A model generated the notes under the pieces. The model did no database searches, had not been told where the DNA came from, and saw nothing but the letters and a program-made list of their open reading frames with translations. DNA of 64,000 nt from Actinomycetes bacterium (GTDB taxonomy: Bacteria > Actinomycetota > Actinomycetes > Mycobacteriales > Mycobacteriaceae), in assembly GCA_023404955.1 (NCBI GenBank), contig JAEXZY010000019.1, positions 7,408 through 71,407 of the forward strand, read 5' to 3'. Below are positions 54,991 through 62,884 of the stretch, in pieces. A program made the position numbers and the translations under genes. Numbering within the stretch: the first letter of the stretch is position 1; every line of letters begins with the position of its first letter.

Positions 54991-56163
54991 TCAGCCGAGC
55001 AGATCGCTGATCGGCGCGCCGGCGGCGATCTTGGCCCGCACCTTCATGACCTTGCCGGGAAAGCCGCCACCCACCACACCAACGACCACGCCGTCGCGCT
55101 CGTAGTACGCCAGGAACTTCCGGCCGTCGTCCTCGACCACGTGCACGGTGTCGGTGGCCTCCGGCTCACCCAGAGCCTGGATCTTCACGTCGTACTGATC
55201 ACTCCAGAAGTACGGCACAGACACCGCGGCGGGCGCATCCTGACCCAGCAGCGCCGGCACCATCGCCCGGGCCTGATCGGCGACATTGCTCCAGTGCTCG
55301 ACGCGCACTTGCCCTTTCGTCTCATCACGCCAGGACGCGACGTCGCCGATGGCCCAGACGTGCGGCGCGCTGGTGCGGCCGACGTGGTCGCACACGACAC
55401 CGTTGTCGACGGCGATACCGCTACCCTCCAGCCAGTCGACGGCCGGATGCGATCCGATGCCCACGACCACCAGATCGGCATCGATCTGGTGACCGTCCGA
55501 CAGCGTCACCGAGCGCACGCGCGAGTCTCCGCTGACGGCATCGACACCGACGCCGCAGCGAACGTCCACACCTTCGGCCTCGTGCAACCGGGTCACGAAC
55601 GCGCCGATCTGCTCACCCAGGACCGACGCCAGCGGCGCGGGCTGCGGCTCGACCAACACCACGTCGACACCGAGCGAGCGCAAGCTCGCCGCCACCTCGC
55701 AGCCGATGAACCCCGCACCGATGACCACTGCGCGACGGGCGTCGGCCGACTCGCGGCGCAGCGCCAAGCTCTCGTCGACATTGCGCAGCACGTGGATGCC
55801 CGCCAGATCGGGAAACGAACGAATCCGCTTGGGCACCAGCCCCGTCGCGATCACCAGCTCGTCGTAGCCGAGCTGCGATCCATCGGCCAGCGTCACGGTC
55901 TGCGCCGCGGTGTCCACTGCGCGGGCACCGTTGCGCAGGACGAGCGTGATGTCCTTCTCGGCATAGAAGTCCGCCGGTTTCAGCGTCGTCTCGTCGAGCT
56001 CGGCCCGCAGCACCTCTTTGGACAGCGGCGGCCGGTCGTAGGGCAGGTGCTCCTCGTCGCTGACGATGGTCACCGGTCCCGCGTACTCCGCGCGGCGCAG
56101 CTGCTCGGCCGTCCGCGCGGCCGCCAAACCGCCCCCGATGATCACGACACCAGAAGTGCTCAT
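54991..56163 (-). CDS. Ferredoxin-reductase-like FAD/NAD(P)H oxidoreductase
   Basis: A 390-residue flavoprotein: FAD motif VVIIGGGLAAARTAEQLRR, YDRPPLSKEVL, NAD motif VVIGAGFIGCEVAASLRSLG, second FAD motif VWAIGDVASW and the C-terminal VPYFWSDQYDVKIQALG typical of ferredoxin/rubredoxin reductases that serve P450s and dioxygenases. It resembles M. tuberculosis Rv0688 in sequence type and place, next to the mft genes. The electron acceptor is not encoded nearby. Confidence 0.88.
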   Translation of the reverse strand: MSTSGVVIIGGGLAAARTAEQLRRAEYAGPVTIVSDEEHLPYDRPPLSKEVLRAELDETTLKPADFYAEKDITLVLRNGARAVDTAAQTVTLADGSQLGYDELVIATGLVPKRIRSFPDLAGIHVLRNVDESLALRRESADARRAVVIGAGFIGCEVAASLRSLGVDVVLVEPQPAPLASVLGEQIGAFVTRLHEAEGVDVRCGVGVDAVSGDSRVRSVTLSDGHQIDADLVVVGIGSHPAVDWLEGSGIAVDNGVVCDHVGRTSAPHVWAIGDVASWRDETKGQVRVEHWSNVADQARAMVPALLGQDAPAAVSVPYFWSDQYDVKIQALGEPEATDTVHVVEDDGRKFLAYYERDGVVVGVVGGGFPGKVMKVRAKIAAGAPISDLLG

Positions 56164-56206
56164 CAGGGCTTTCTACCTCATCAGCAGGCGTCGCTGAGCG
56201 CCACCC

Positions 56207-56656
56207 TCAACTGCGGGCCCGCTCGATGATGTTCGACAGGACGACGATGCTCTCGCTGCGCTCGATGTCGGCACTGGACCGGATGCGCTCGAGCGCCTCC
56301 TCGAGATGGCGCATGTCGCGAGCCAGGACGTGCAGCATGGCGTCGGCCGTGCCGGTCACCGTGGCTGCGCCGACCACCTCGGGGATGTCCTGCCACGCTG
56401 CGCGCAGCTGGTCCGGCGCGATCGTGCCGTGGCAGAACACCTGCACGTAGGCCTCGGTGGTCCAGCCCAGCGCGGTGCGATCGACGACTGTGGTGAAGGT
56501 GCGGATCACCCCGTTGTCGAGCATCCGATCGACCCGCCGTTTGACCGCGGGCGCCGAGAGGTTCACGCGCTGTCCTATTTCGGCGAACGTCGCACGGGCG
56601 TTGTCGGCCAACTCCGCGAGAATCCGCTCGTCGGTTTCGTCCAATCGATCAGCCAT
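56207..56656 (-). CDS. Lrp/AsnC-family regulator of the arginine module
   Basis: A 149-residue Lrp/AsnC regulator: LDETDERILAELADNARATFAEIGQRVNLSAPAVKRRVDRMLDNGVI is the HTH, followed by the RAM ligand domain (VYVQVFCHG-like; TAYVQVFCHGTI region and VTGTADAMLHVLARDM). It is divergent from ddaH-rocD and is probably their arginine- or ornithine-responsive regulator, as for the similar M. tuberculosis trio near rocD. Confidence 0.9.
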   Translation of the reverse strand: MADRLDETDERILAELADNARATFAEIGQRVNLSAPAVKRRVDRMLDNGVIRTFTTVVDRTALGWTTEAYVQVFCHGTIAPDQLRAAWQDIPEVVGAATVTGTADAMLHVLARDMRHLEEALERIRSSADIERSESIVVLSNIIERARS

Positions 56657-56692
56657 AACGCCCCTTCAAGCAACGAATCACCACAGACCGCA

Positions 56693-56708
56693 GTTTGGCA
56701 CAACAAAC
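56693..56708. promoter_or_regulatory. GTTTG-N6-CAAAC inverted repeat, candidate AsnC-type operator
   Basis: Perfect 5-bp arms with a 6-base centre lie 36 bases from the AsnC gene start and 28 bases upstream of the ddaH -35 element. The A/T-rich centre-flanked palindrome fits an Lrp/AsnC site. Confidence 0.45.
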
Positions 56709-56735
56709 CAGGCGTGGACACGCAACAGGTGAAGA

Positions 56736-56765
56736 TTGATTGCGTACGGCACGGCGAAATATCGT
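56736..56765 (+). promoter_or_regulatory. Candidate promoter of ddaH-rocD, leaderless
   Basis: TTGATT (56736-56741), an 18-base spacer and TATCGT (56760-56765) end 6 bases before the ddaH ATG. There is no ribosome site in between, so the transcript would start at or next to the start codon. Confidence 0.5.
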
Positions 56766-56771
56766 GCAGTC

Positions 56772-57623
56772 ATGACGATGGACATCGCCGCAGGCGCGAT
56801 CCCATGGCCCCAGACGATCGAACGCACACCCCGCCCGCGCCATCTCGTGATGGTCCGCCCGACCCACTTCGCCGTCGACTACGTCATCAACCCCTGGATG
56901 GACCTGTCCACGCCCGTCGACACCGCGCGTGCGGTCAGCCAGTGGGAAGCTCTTCGCCAGACCTACCTCGACCTCGGCCATGCCGTCGACGAGGTCCACC
57001 CGCTGCTCGGTCTCCCCGACATGGTCTACGCCGCCAACGGCGCGATGGCCGTCAACGGTCGCGCCGTCGTGGCCCGCTTCGCCCACGCCGAACGCGCCGG
57101 CGAGGCACCGGCCCACGCAACCTGGCTGCTCGACCGCGGATTCGTCAGCATCCAGACCCGCCACACCAACGAAGGGCAGGGCGATCTCCTGCTCGTCGGC
57201 TCGACGATCCTGGCCGGCTACGGATTTCGCACCGATCGACGTGCCCACCAGGAGGTCGCCGACCATCTCCAGCTGCCGCTCGTCAGCCTGGAACTGGTCG
57301 ATCCGCGGTTCTACCACCTCGACACCGCGCTGGCGGTTCTCGACGACACCACGATCGCCTACTACCCGCCCGCGTTCGCCGACCACTCCCTGGCGACGCT
57401 GCGCCGGCTGTACCCGCACGCCATCGAAGTCGCCAGCGCCGACGCCTACGCCCTCGGCCTCAACGTCGTCTCCGACGGGCTCAACGTCGTGATGCCCGCC
57501 GCCGCGACAGGCTTTGCCGAGCAATTGCGCCACCACGGTTTTCAGCCCGTCGGCGTCGATCTGTCCGAGTTGCTCAAAGGCGGCGGCTCGGTCAAATGCT
57601 GCACCCTGGAGGTCCATTCATGA
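56772..57623 (+). CDS. ddaH: Amidinotransferase/dimethylargininase-type hydrolase
   Basis: A 283-residue enzyme of the guanidino-modifying pentein superfamily. The catalytic Cys lies in the C-terminal GGSVKCCTLEVHS, the catalytic His in VDPRFYHLDTALAVL, and substrate-binding acidic residues in GLPDMVYAANGAM and HTNEGQGDLL. It probably hydrolyses methylarginine or arginine to citrulline. It overlaps rocD (ATGA), which makes an arginine/ornithine degradation unit. The exact substrate is uncertain, as arginine deiminase-like activity is possible. Confidence 0.8.
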   Translation: MTMDIAAGAIPWPQTIERTPRPRHLVMVRPTHFAVDYVINPWMDLSTPVDTARAVSQWEALRQTYLDLGHAVDEVHPLLGLPDMVYAANGAMAVNGRAVVARFAHAERAGEAPAHATWLLDRGFVSIQTRHTNEGQGDLLLVGSTILAGYGFRTDRRAHQEVADHLQLPLVSLELVDPRFYHLDTALAVLDDTTIAYYPPAFADHSLATLRRLYPHAIEVASADAYALGLNVVSDGLNVVMPAAATGFAEQLRHHGFQPVGVDLSELLKGGGSVKCCTLEVHS

Positions 57624-58837
57624 CCGCGATGCACGCCGCCACGCGCACCGAGGACGCGATCGCCACCGACAGTCGTTGTGTCGCGCACAATTACGCGCCG
57701 CTACCCGTCGTCGCCGCGCACGCTGACGGCGCCTGGATCACCGACGTCGAAGGCAGGCGCTACCTGGACTGCCTGGCCGCGTACTCGGCCGTGAACTTCG
57801 GCCACCGTCACCCCGACATCATCGCCACCGCGCACGCCCAGCTGGACCGGGTGACGTTGGTGAGTCGCGCCTTTCACGCAGAGCCGCTCGCACCGTTCTG
57901 CGCCGCGCTCGCCCGGCTGTGCGGCAAGGACATGGTGCTGCCGATGAACAGCGGCGCCGAGGCCGTCGAGAGCGGCATCAAGGTCGCCCGCAAGTGGGGC
58001 CACGACATCAAGGGGGTGCCCGCCGACGCGTCGAACATCATCGTGGCGCACAACAACTTCCACGGCCGTACCACGACGATCATCAGCTTCTCCGACGACG
58101 AGACGGCGCGGCGCGGCTTCGGTCCGTACACCCCCGGCTTCCGGTCCGTCCCGTTCGGTGACGCCGACGCCCTGGCCGCCGCAATGGACGAGCACACCGT
58201 GGCGGTTCTGCTCGAGCCCATCCAGGGTGAGGCCGGCATCATCGTGCCGCCCGACGACTATCTGCCCCGGGTGCGCGCGCTGTGCACCCACCACGACGTG
58301 CTGATGATCGCCGACGAGATCCAGTCCGGGCTGGCCCGCACCGGCGCGACGTTCGCCTGCGACCACTGGGACGTCGTGCCCGACATCTACCTGCTGGGCA
58401 AGGCACTGGGCGGCGGGGTGGTGCCGCTGTCGGCCGTGGTGGCCGACCGCGACGTGCTCAACGTGCTGCATCCGGGCGAGCACGGGTCGACGTTCGGCGG
58501 GAACCCGTTGGCCGCAGCCATCGGTCACACCGTGGTCGACCTGTTGGCGACCGGTGAATTCCAGCGGCGGGCAGCCGAACTCGGCGCCGTCCTGCATGCC
58601 CGGCTGACGGACCTCCTCGGCCGCGGTGTGCTCGGCGTGCGTGGCAAGGGGCTGTGGGCCGGGGTCGACATCGACCCGGTGCACGGCACCGGGAAGCAGA
58701 TCAGCCTGCGGCTGGCCGAGCGCGGTGTGCTGGTCAAGGACACCCACGGGTCGACCCTGCGCTTCGCTCCCCCGATCGTCGTCACCGAAGACGAAATCGA
58801 TTGGGCCGTCCAGCAATTGGCCGAGGTTCTGGGCTAG
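57620..58837 (+). CDS. rocD: Ornithine aminotransferase
   Basis: A 405-residue class III PLP aminotransferase: LDCLAAYSAVNFGHRHPDI, LPMNSGAEAVESGIKVARKWG, EPIQGEAGIIVPPDDYL, ADEIQSGLARTG and the PLP Lys in LLGKALGGGVVPLSAV, then HGSTFGGNPLAAAI. It converts ornithine and 2-oxoglutarate to glutamate semialdehyde and glutamate. It is a single intact gene here, whereas M. tuberculosis H37Rv carries it split in two. Its stop overlaps the SDR stop. Confidence 0.93.
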   Translation: MTAMHAATRTEDAIATDSRCVAHNYAPLPVVAAHADGAWITDVEGRRYLDCLAAYSAVNFGHRHPDIIATAHAQLDRVTLVSRAFHAEPLAPFCAALARLCGKDMVLPMNSGAEAVESGIKVARKWGHDIKGVPADASNIIVAHNNFHGRTTTIISFSDDETARRGFGPYTPGFRSVPFGDADALAAAMDEHTVAVLLEPIQGEAGIIVPPDDYLPRVRALCTHHDVLMIADEIQSGLARTGATFACDHWDVVPDIYLLGKALGGGVVPLSAVVADRDVLNVLHPGEHGSTFGGNPLAAAIGHTVVDLLATGEFQRRAAELGAVLHARLTDLLGRGVLGVRGKGLWAGVDIDPVHGTGKQISLRLAERGVLVKDTHGSTLRFAPPIVVTEDEIDWAVQQLAEVLG

Positions 58838-59676
58838 TACTTGGCTGTGCCGCGGTCGACGGCGATCTGCGACCCGGAGATGGTCGCCGAACCGTCACCG
58901 GCCAGCCACGCGACCACGTCGGAGACCTCCTCGGGAGTCATGAACTCCTTGAGGCCCTTCTTGCCCTCGTGGTGGACGGGCTGATACGGCATCGGCGAGA
59001 AGCTGTGCAGGAACGCGGGATACTTGCCGAAGATCTCCATCATGGCCTCCGGCTGCACCATGGGTGTGTCGATCGAGTACGGATGGATCGAGTTCACCCG
59101 GATGCCGAACTCCCCGGCTTCGATGGCCAGCGCATTCGTCAGCGCCACCAAGCCGTGCTTGGACGCCGAATAGTGGGCATTGCCCGGGGTCGCCTTCGTG
59201 CCCGCCGACGAACTGACGATGATGATCGAGCCGCCGTTGCCGGCCTCGATCATCGCCGGCACTGCCGCCCTGATCGTGCGCCAGGTTCCGTTGAGATTGA
59301 CGTCGATGACGGTGTCCCACTGCTCTTCCGACATCTCCCAGATCCGGCCCCAGCTGAGGATGCCCGCGTTGGCGACCACGATGTCGAGCCTGCCGAACTG
59401 CTCGACACCGTCGGCGACGAGCTGCTGCTGCGCTGCGAGATCACGGATGTCGACCTCGCGGGTGAGCACCTTGCGGCCCGCCTCTTCGACCAGCCGCGCG
59501 GTCTCGGCGAGATCCTCGGCGGTGGGCATCGGATAGGTGACGGTGTCGGTGATCGCCTTGCAGACGTCGATCGCGATGATGTCGGCGCCCTCGGCGGCCA
59601 ACCTGACGGCGTGTGCACGGCCCTGACCCCGCGCCGCCCCGGTGATCAGCGCGACGCGCCCTTCCAGTGAAGTCAC
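58834..59676 (-). CDS. Mycofactocin-coupled SDR oxidoreductase
   Basis: A 280-residue short-chain dehydrogenase: cofactor motif TGAARGQGRAHAVRLAAEGA, active-site Ser in IIIVSSSAG and Tyr-xxx-Lys in HYSASKHG. It carries the extra segment IDVCKAITDTVTYPMPTAEDLAETARLVEEAG after the second strand, which marks the TIGR03971 group that holds a non-exchanging NAD and uses mycofactocin as acceptor. It corresponds in place to Rv0687. A KstR-type operator lies 21 bases before its ATG, which suggests a role in sterol breakdown. Confidence 0.9.
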   Translation of the reverse strand: MTSLEGRVALITGAARGQGRAHAVRLAAEGADIIAIDVCKAITDTVTYPMPTAEDLAETARLVEEAGRKVLTREVDIRDLAAQQQLVADGVEQFGRLDIVVANAGILSWGRIWEMSEEQWDTVIDVNLNGTWRTIRAAVPAMIEAGNGGSIIIVSSSAGTKATPGNAHYSASKHGLVALTNALAIEAGEFGIRVNSIHPYSIDTPMVQPEAMMEIFGKYPAFLHSFSPMPYQPVHHEGKKGLKEFMTPEEVSDVVAWLAGDGSATISGSQIAVDRGTAKY

Positions 59677-59696
59677 GGACTCAGGCTAACAGCAGA

Positions 59697-59714
59697 ACTA
59701 GAACGCGTTCTAGT
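59697..59714. promoter_or_regulatory. KstR-type operator
   Basis: ACTAGAACGCGTTCTAGT is a perfect 18-bp palindrome. Its core TAGAACGCGTTCTA fits the KstR consensus TNNAACNNGTTNNA exactly. It lies upstream of the SDR gene and directly next to the stop of the SHOCT gene (59717). Confidence 0.78.
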
Positions 59715-59716
59715 CC

Positions 59717-60544
59717 CTAGAGCTCGGCGATGATCTGCTGCCGCTTGGCGGTGTACTCCGCCTCGCTGATGGTGCCGGTGGCGCGCAGCGTCTCGAGTTC
59801 CTGAAGCCGCTGCGCCGCGGTCGGCGCGGCGGGCGCCATCGGCGGCGCGGCCGGGGTGGCCGGCACGGGCGGCGGCGCCTGCTGCGCGGCCGCCCGCCGG
59901 ACGATCGCCTGCACCTGCTGGCGCGCAGCGGGATTGGACCGCAGGTCGACCATGCTGTTGATGCCGATGCCGTTGGCCTTGAGCACCTGCAGGATTTCCA
60001 TCAGCGGCTCGACCTGACCGGTCAGGTCATAGGTCCGGTTGTCTTCGGCCACCGAGAACGTCGCGGGCATCAGCCCGCTGATCAGCGAACTGCGCTCCCA
60101 GTCGATCTGATACTCGTTGGTGACCGGGTCGACAAGCGCGACGAGCTTGCGGCTCATGATCATCGGCTGGCGCCCCATCGACGCGACCACTTTGTCCTGG
60201 GTGGAGAACGGGGTGATGCCCGGGCCCGAGATCCGCAGATCCAGCTTCACCAGGGGCTGTTCGTTGATCATGGTGTTGGTCTCGTGGATGCCGACCACCT
60301 GCGCCAGCGCCAGCACCCCGCTGGCCTCGAGCGCCTGCGTCTTGGCCGCGGCCTTGGCGCCGAACCCGGTCATCCCGAGCGCGATCAGGATGTCGATCGC
60401 GGTGATGATCAGGCCCCACCAGAACAGCCAGCTCAGCATCGGGTCGGCGCCCGTCACGAAGTAGATGACCAGGAAGATCGGCCCGACGATGCCGCACAGC
60501 AGCACGAACGCTTGGATCTTGAGATAGCGCCAGAAAGTCGACAC
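59717..60544 (-). CDS. Membrane protein with C-terminal SHOCT domain
   Basis: A 275-residue protein. Two membrane helices lie at about residues 8-60 (IQAFVLLCGIVGPIFLVIYFV and LSWLFWWGLIITAIDILIALG). A soluble beta-rich domain follows, then a Pro/Ala-rich linker and a 30-residue SHOCT motif at the end (RLQELETLRATGTISEAEYTAKRQQIIAEL region). It resembles Rv0686 in position and type. The function is unknown; SHOCT domains often mediate oligomer formation. Confidence 0.8.
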   Translation of the reverse strand: MSTFWRYLKIQAFVLLCGIVGPIFLVIYFVTGADPMLSWLFWWGLIITAIDILIALGMTGFGAKAAAKTQALEASGVLALAQVVGIHETNTMINEQPLVKLDLRISGPGITPFSTQDKVVASMGRQPMIMSRKLVALVDPVTNEYQIDWERSSLISGLMPATFSVAEDNRTYDLTGQVEPLMEILQVLKANGIGINSMVDLRSNPAARQQVQAIVRRAAAQQAPPPVPATPAAPPMAPAAPTAAQRLQELETLRATGTISEAEYTAKRQQIIAEL

Positions 60545-60567
60545 GGGTCAGATTATGACCCGATCAC

Positions 60568-61443
60568 TCAGGATCCGGGCGGTACCTGCACAGGATTGGC
60601 ATCCGGAATCGCGATAGGACGCTGCTGAACCAGACGGAACAGCGGCGCCACCCATGCGTCGACCGATGACTGCGTGCGCGCGTAGCTCGTGTGGACGGCC
60701 ACCGCCGCGGGGTTCTCGGCGTCCTCGGCATCGGGGTCGTAGTCGCAGACCGCATCCCCGAGATCGCAGACGCTGATCGTGCGGGCACCCATCGCCGGGG
60801 TCAGCGGGGCCGGCGCATGGGCCAGGATCGGCCAGTCCTGCGCAACACCCTTGCCGCGGCCGGGGACGGCGCTGACCGAGCCCAGATTCAGCGTCGGATC
60901 GGCCGGAAGGCGATCGCCATCGGCGACCAGAAGGGCGGCGGCGAGGTTGGGACTGGGCTCCAGCGCGGCCAGGTTGCGGTGCACGACCATCGCGCCCTGC
61001 GAGTAGCCGGCGAGCACCACCTGCGTCGTCGGGCACTGCGCGATGAACGCGGCGTACTGCGCGCCGAGTGCGGTCGCCCCGGTGTCGACGCTGCCCATGA
61101 AACCCAGCCACTCCATCGCGCCACCGTCGGCGGGCACGGGGACGGCCGGGTAGTTAACCGCCTCGGCGGTGATCGTGCGACCGCTCTGCTGCACGAGCTG
61201 CGCGAAGTCGCGGTAGGAGGCGTTCACGACGCGGCCCATGCCGTTGTCGGCGGCGATGTCGGCGGGGGTGCGCTCACCGGACCCGGCTGCGCCGATCCAG
61301 TGCACGTCGGGGCAGCCTGGCTGGGCACTGGCGGTGCCGGTGGTCAGACCCATGATCGTGGCGCCACCGACGAGGGCGGCGGCCGCGGCTGCAGCGACAG
61401 AACGAATACTCAAGAACCTGATCCCAACCCTAGAACGCGTCAC
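60568..61443 (-). CDS. Secreted cutinase-family esterase
   Basis: A 291-residue alpha/beta-hydrolase of the cutinase family. A signal peptide (Arg-containing start, Ala-rich core, cleavage after TASA) precedes CPDVHWIGAAGSGER. The nucleophile Ser is in VLAGYSQGAMVVH. Catalytic Asp and His are in VCDLGDAVCDYD and AAVAVHTSYA. It probably splits lipid or cell-wall esters outside the cell. The GTG at 61443 is the chosen start; a TTG at 61413 is also possible, and the ribosome site is weak in both cases. Confidence 0.85.
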   Translation of the reverse strand: MTRSRVGIRFLSIRSVAAAAAAALVGGATIMGLTTGTASAQPGCPDVHWIGAAGSGERTPADIAADNGMGRVVNASYRDFAQLVQQSGRTITAEAVNYPAVPVPADGGAMEWLGFMGSVDTGATALGAQYAAFIAQCPTTQVVLAGYSQGAMVVHRNLAALEPSPNLAAALLVADGDRLPADPTLNLGSVSAVPGRGKGVAQDWPILAHAPAPLTPAMGARTISVCDLGDAVCDYDPDAEDAENPAAVAVHTSYARTQSSVDAWVAPLFRLVQQRPIAIPDANPVQVPPGS

Positions 61444-61533
61444 AGTCACACAAGTGGAGGCGGCGGACCCCTCGACCGCCGCCGTGAAGTACATCGGCGC
61501 CGCGAGTCGAGGCGTTACACCTGGTGGAGACGC

Positions 61534-61568
61534 AAAAGTGGCCCCCACCCTGTCGGGTGAGCGCCACT
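61534..61568 (-). terminator. Intrinsic terminator after tuf
   Basis: On the minus strand AGTGGC...GCCACT with an inner CACCC/GGGTG stem and GACA loop is followed by TTTT. It lies about 24 bases past the tuf stop. Confidence 0.88.
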
Positions 61569-61591
61569 CCTGTATGGCTAGTGAACCTAGA

Positions 61592-62782
61592 TCACTTGAT
61601 GATCTTGGACACGCGGCCGGCGCCGACGGTACGGCCGCCCTCGCGGATCGCGAAGCGCAGGCCCTCGTCCATGGCGACGGGCTGGATCAGCTTGACGGAG
61701 ATGTCGGTGTTGTCACCGGGCATCACCATTTCGGTGCCCTCGGGCAGGGTCACCACGCCGGTCACGTCCGTGGTCCGGAAGTAGAACTGCGGACGGTAGT
61801 TGTTGAAGAACGGCGTGTGGCGGCCACCCTCGTCCTTGGACAGGATGTAGACGCTGCCCTCGAACTCGGTGTGCGGGGTGGTCGTGCCGGGCTTGACGAT
61901 GACCTGGCCGCGCTCGACGTCCTCGCGCTTGATGCCACGAACCAGCAGACCGACGTTGTCGCCGGCCTGGCCCTGGTCGAGCAGCTTGCGGAACATCTCG
62001 ACACCGGTGACGGTGGTCTTGGTGACGCCCGGGCGGATGCCGACGATCTCGACTTCCTCGTTCACGTTGATCACGCCGCGCTCCACACGACCGGTGACCA
62101 CGGTGCCGCGGCCGGTGATGGTGAAGACGTCCTCGACGGGCATCAGGAACGGCTTGTCGGTCTCGCGGACCGGGTCCGGGATCGACTCGTCGACGGCCTC
62201 CATGAGGTCCTCGACGGACTTGACCCACTGGGCGTCGCCTTCGAGGGCCTTGAGCGCCGAGACGCGAACCACCGGGGCGTCCTCATCGAAGTCCTGGGCG
62301 GCCAGCAGTTCGCGGACCTCCATCTCGACGAGCTCGAGGAGCTCCTCGTCGTCGACCATGTCCGACTTGTTCAGCGCGACCAGGATGTAGGGCACGCCGA
62401 CCTGGCGGGCGAGCAGCACGTGCTCGCGGGTCTGCGGCATCGGGCCGTCGGTGGCGGCGACCACCAGGATCGCGCCGTCCATCTGGGCGGCACCGGTGAT
62501 CATGTTCTTGATGTAGTCAGCGTGACCGGGGGCGTCGACGTGTGCGTAGTGACGCTTGTCGGTCTGGTACTCCACGTGGGAGATGTTGATCGTGATACCG
62601 CGCTGACGCTCCTCGGGCGCATTGTCGATCTGGTCGAATGCGCGCGACTCGTTCAAATCGGGGTACTTGTCGTGCAGAACCTTGGTGATTGCTGCAGTCA
62701 GCGTGGTCTTGCCGTGGTCAACGTGACCGATGGTCCCGATGTTGACGTGCGGCTTCGTCCGCTCGAACTTCGCCTTCGCCAC
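61592..62782 (-). CDS. tuf: Elongation factor Tu
   Basis: A 396-residue translation GTPase that carries aminoacyl-tRNA to the ribosome. G1 GHVDHGKTTL, G2 with RGITI, G3 DAPGHADYI, G4 NKSD and G5 SALKALEG are visible, followed by the two beta-barrel domains ending GGRTVGAGRVSKIIK. It follows fusA by 102 bases and ends at a strong terminator. Confidence 0.98.
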   Translation of the reverse strand: MAKAKFERTKPHVNIGTIGHVDHGKTTLTAAITKVLHDKYPDLNESRAFDQIDNAPEERQRGITINISHVEYQTDKRHYAHVDAPGHADYIKNMITGAAQMDGAILVVAATDGPMPQTREHVLLARQVGVPYILVALNKSDMVDDEELLELVEMEVRELLAAQDFDEDAPVVRVSALKALEGDAQWVKSVEDLMEAVDESIPDPVRETDKPFLMPVEDVFTITGRGTVVTGRVERGVINVNEEVEIVGIRPGVTKTTVTGVEMFRKLLDQGQAGDNVGLLVRGIKREDVERGQVIVKPGTTTPHTEFEGSVYILSKDEGGRHTPFFNNYRPQFYFRTTDVTGVVTLPEGTEMVMPGDNTDISVKLIQPVAMDEGLRFAIREGGRTVGAGRVSKIIK

Positions 62783-62884
62783 TGTGTTGTCCTCCTGGAC
62801 TGTGTTGGTGCTCTTACTTAAGCAGGGTTGATCGCTGTTGCTGTTGAGATTTTTGCAGTTGTGGTTCGCCGCGAGGGAACCGGG

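Noticed and set aside
61430..61444. TAGAACGCGTCACA near the cutinase start, one base off the KstR consensus
   Set aside because: Only one half is a good match and the site is not palindromic. It overlaps the proposed start codon, so it is not counted as an operator.
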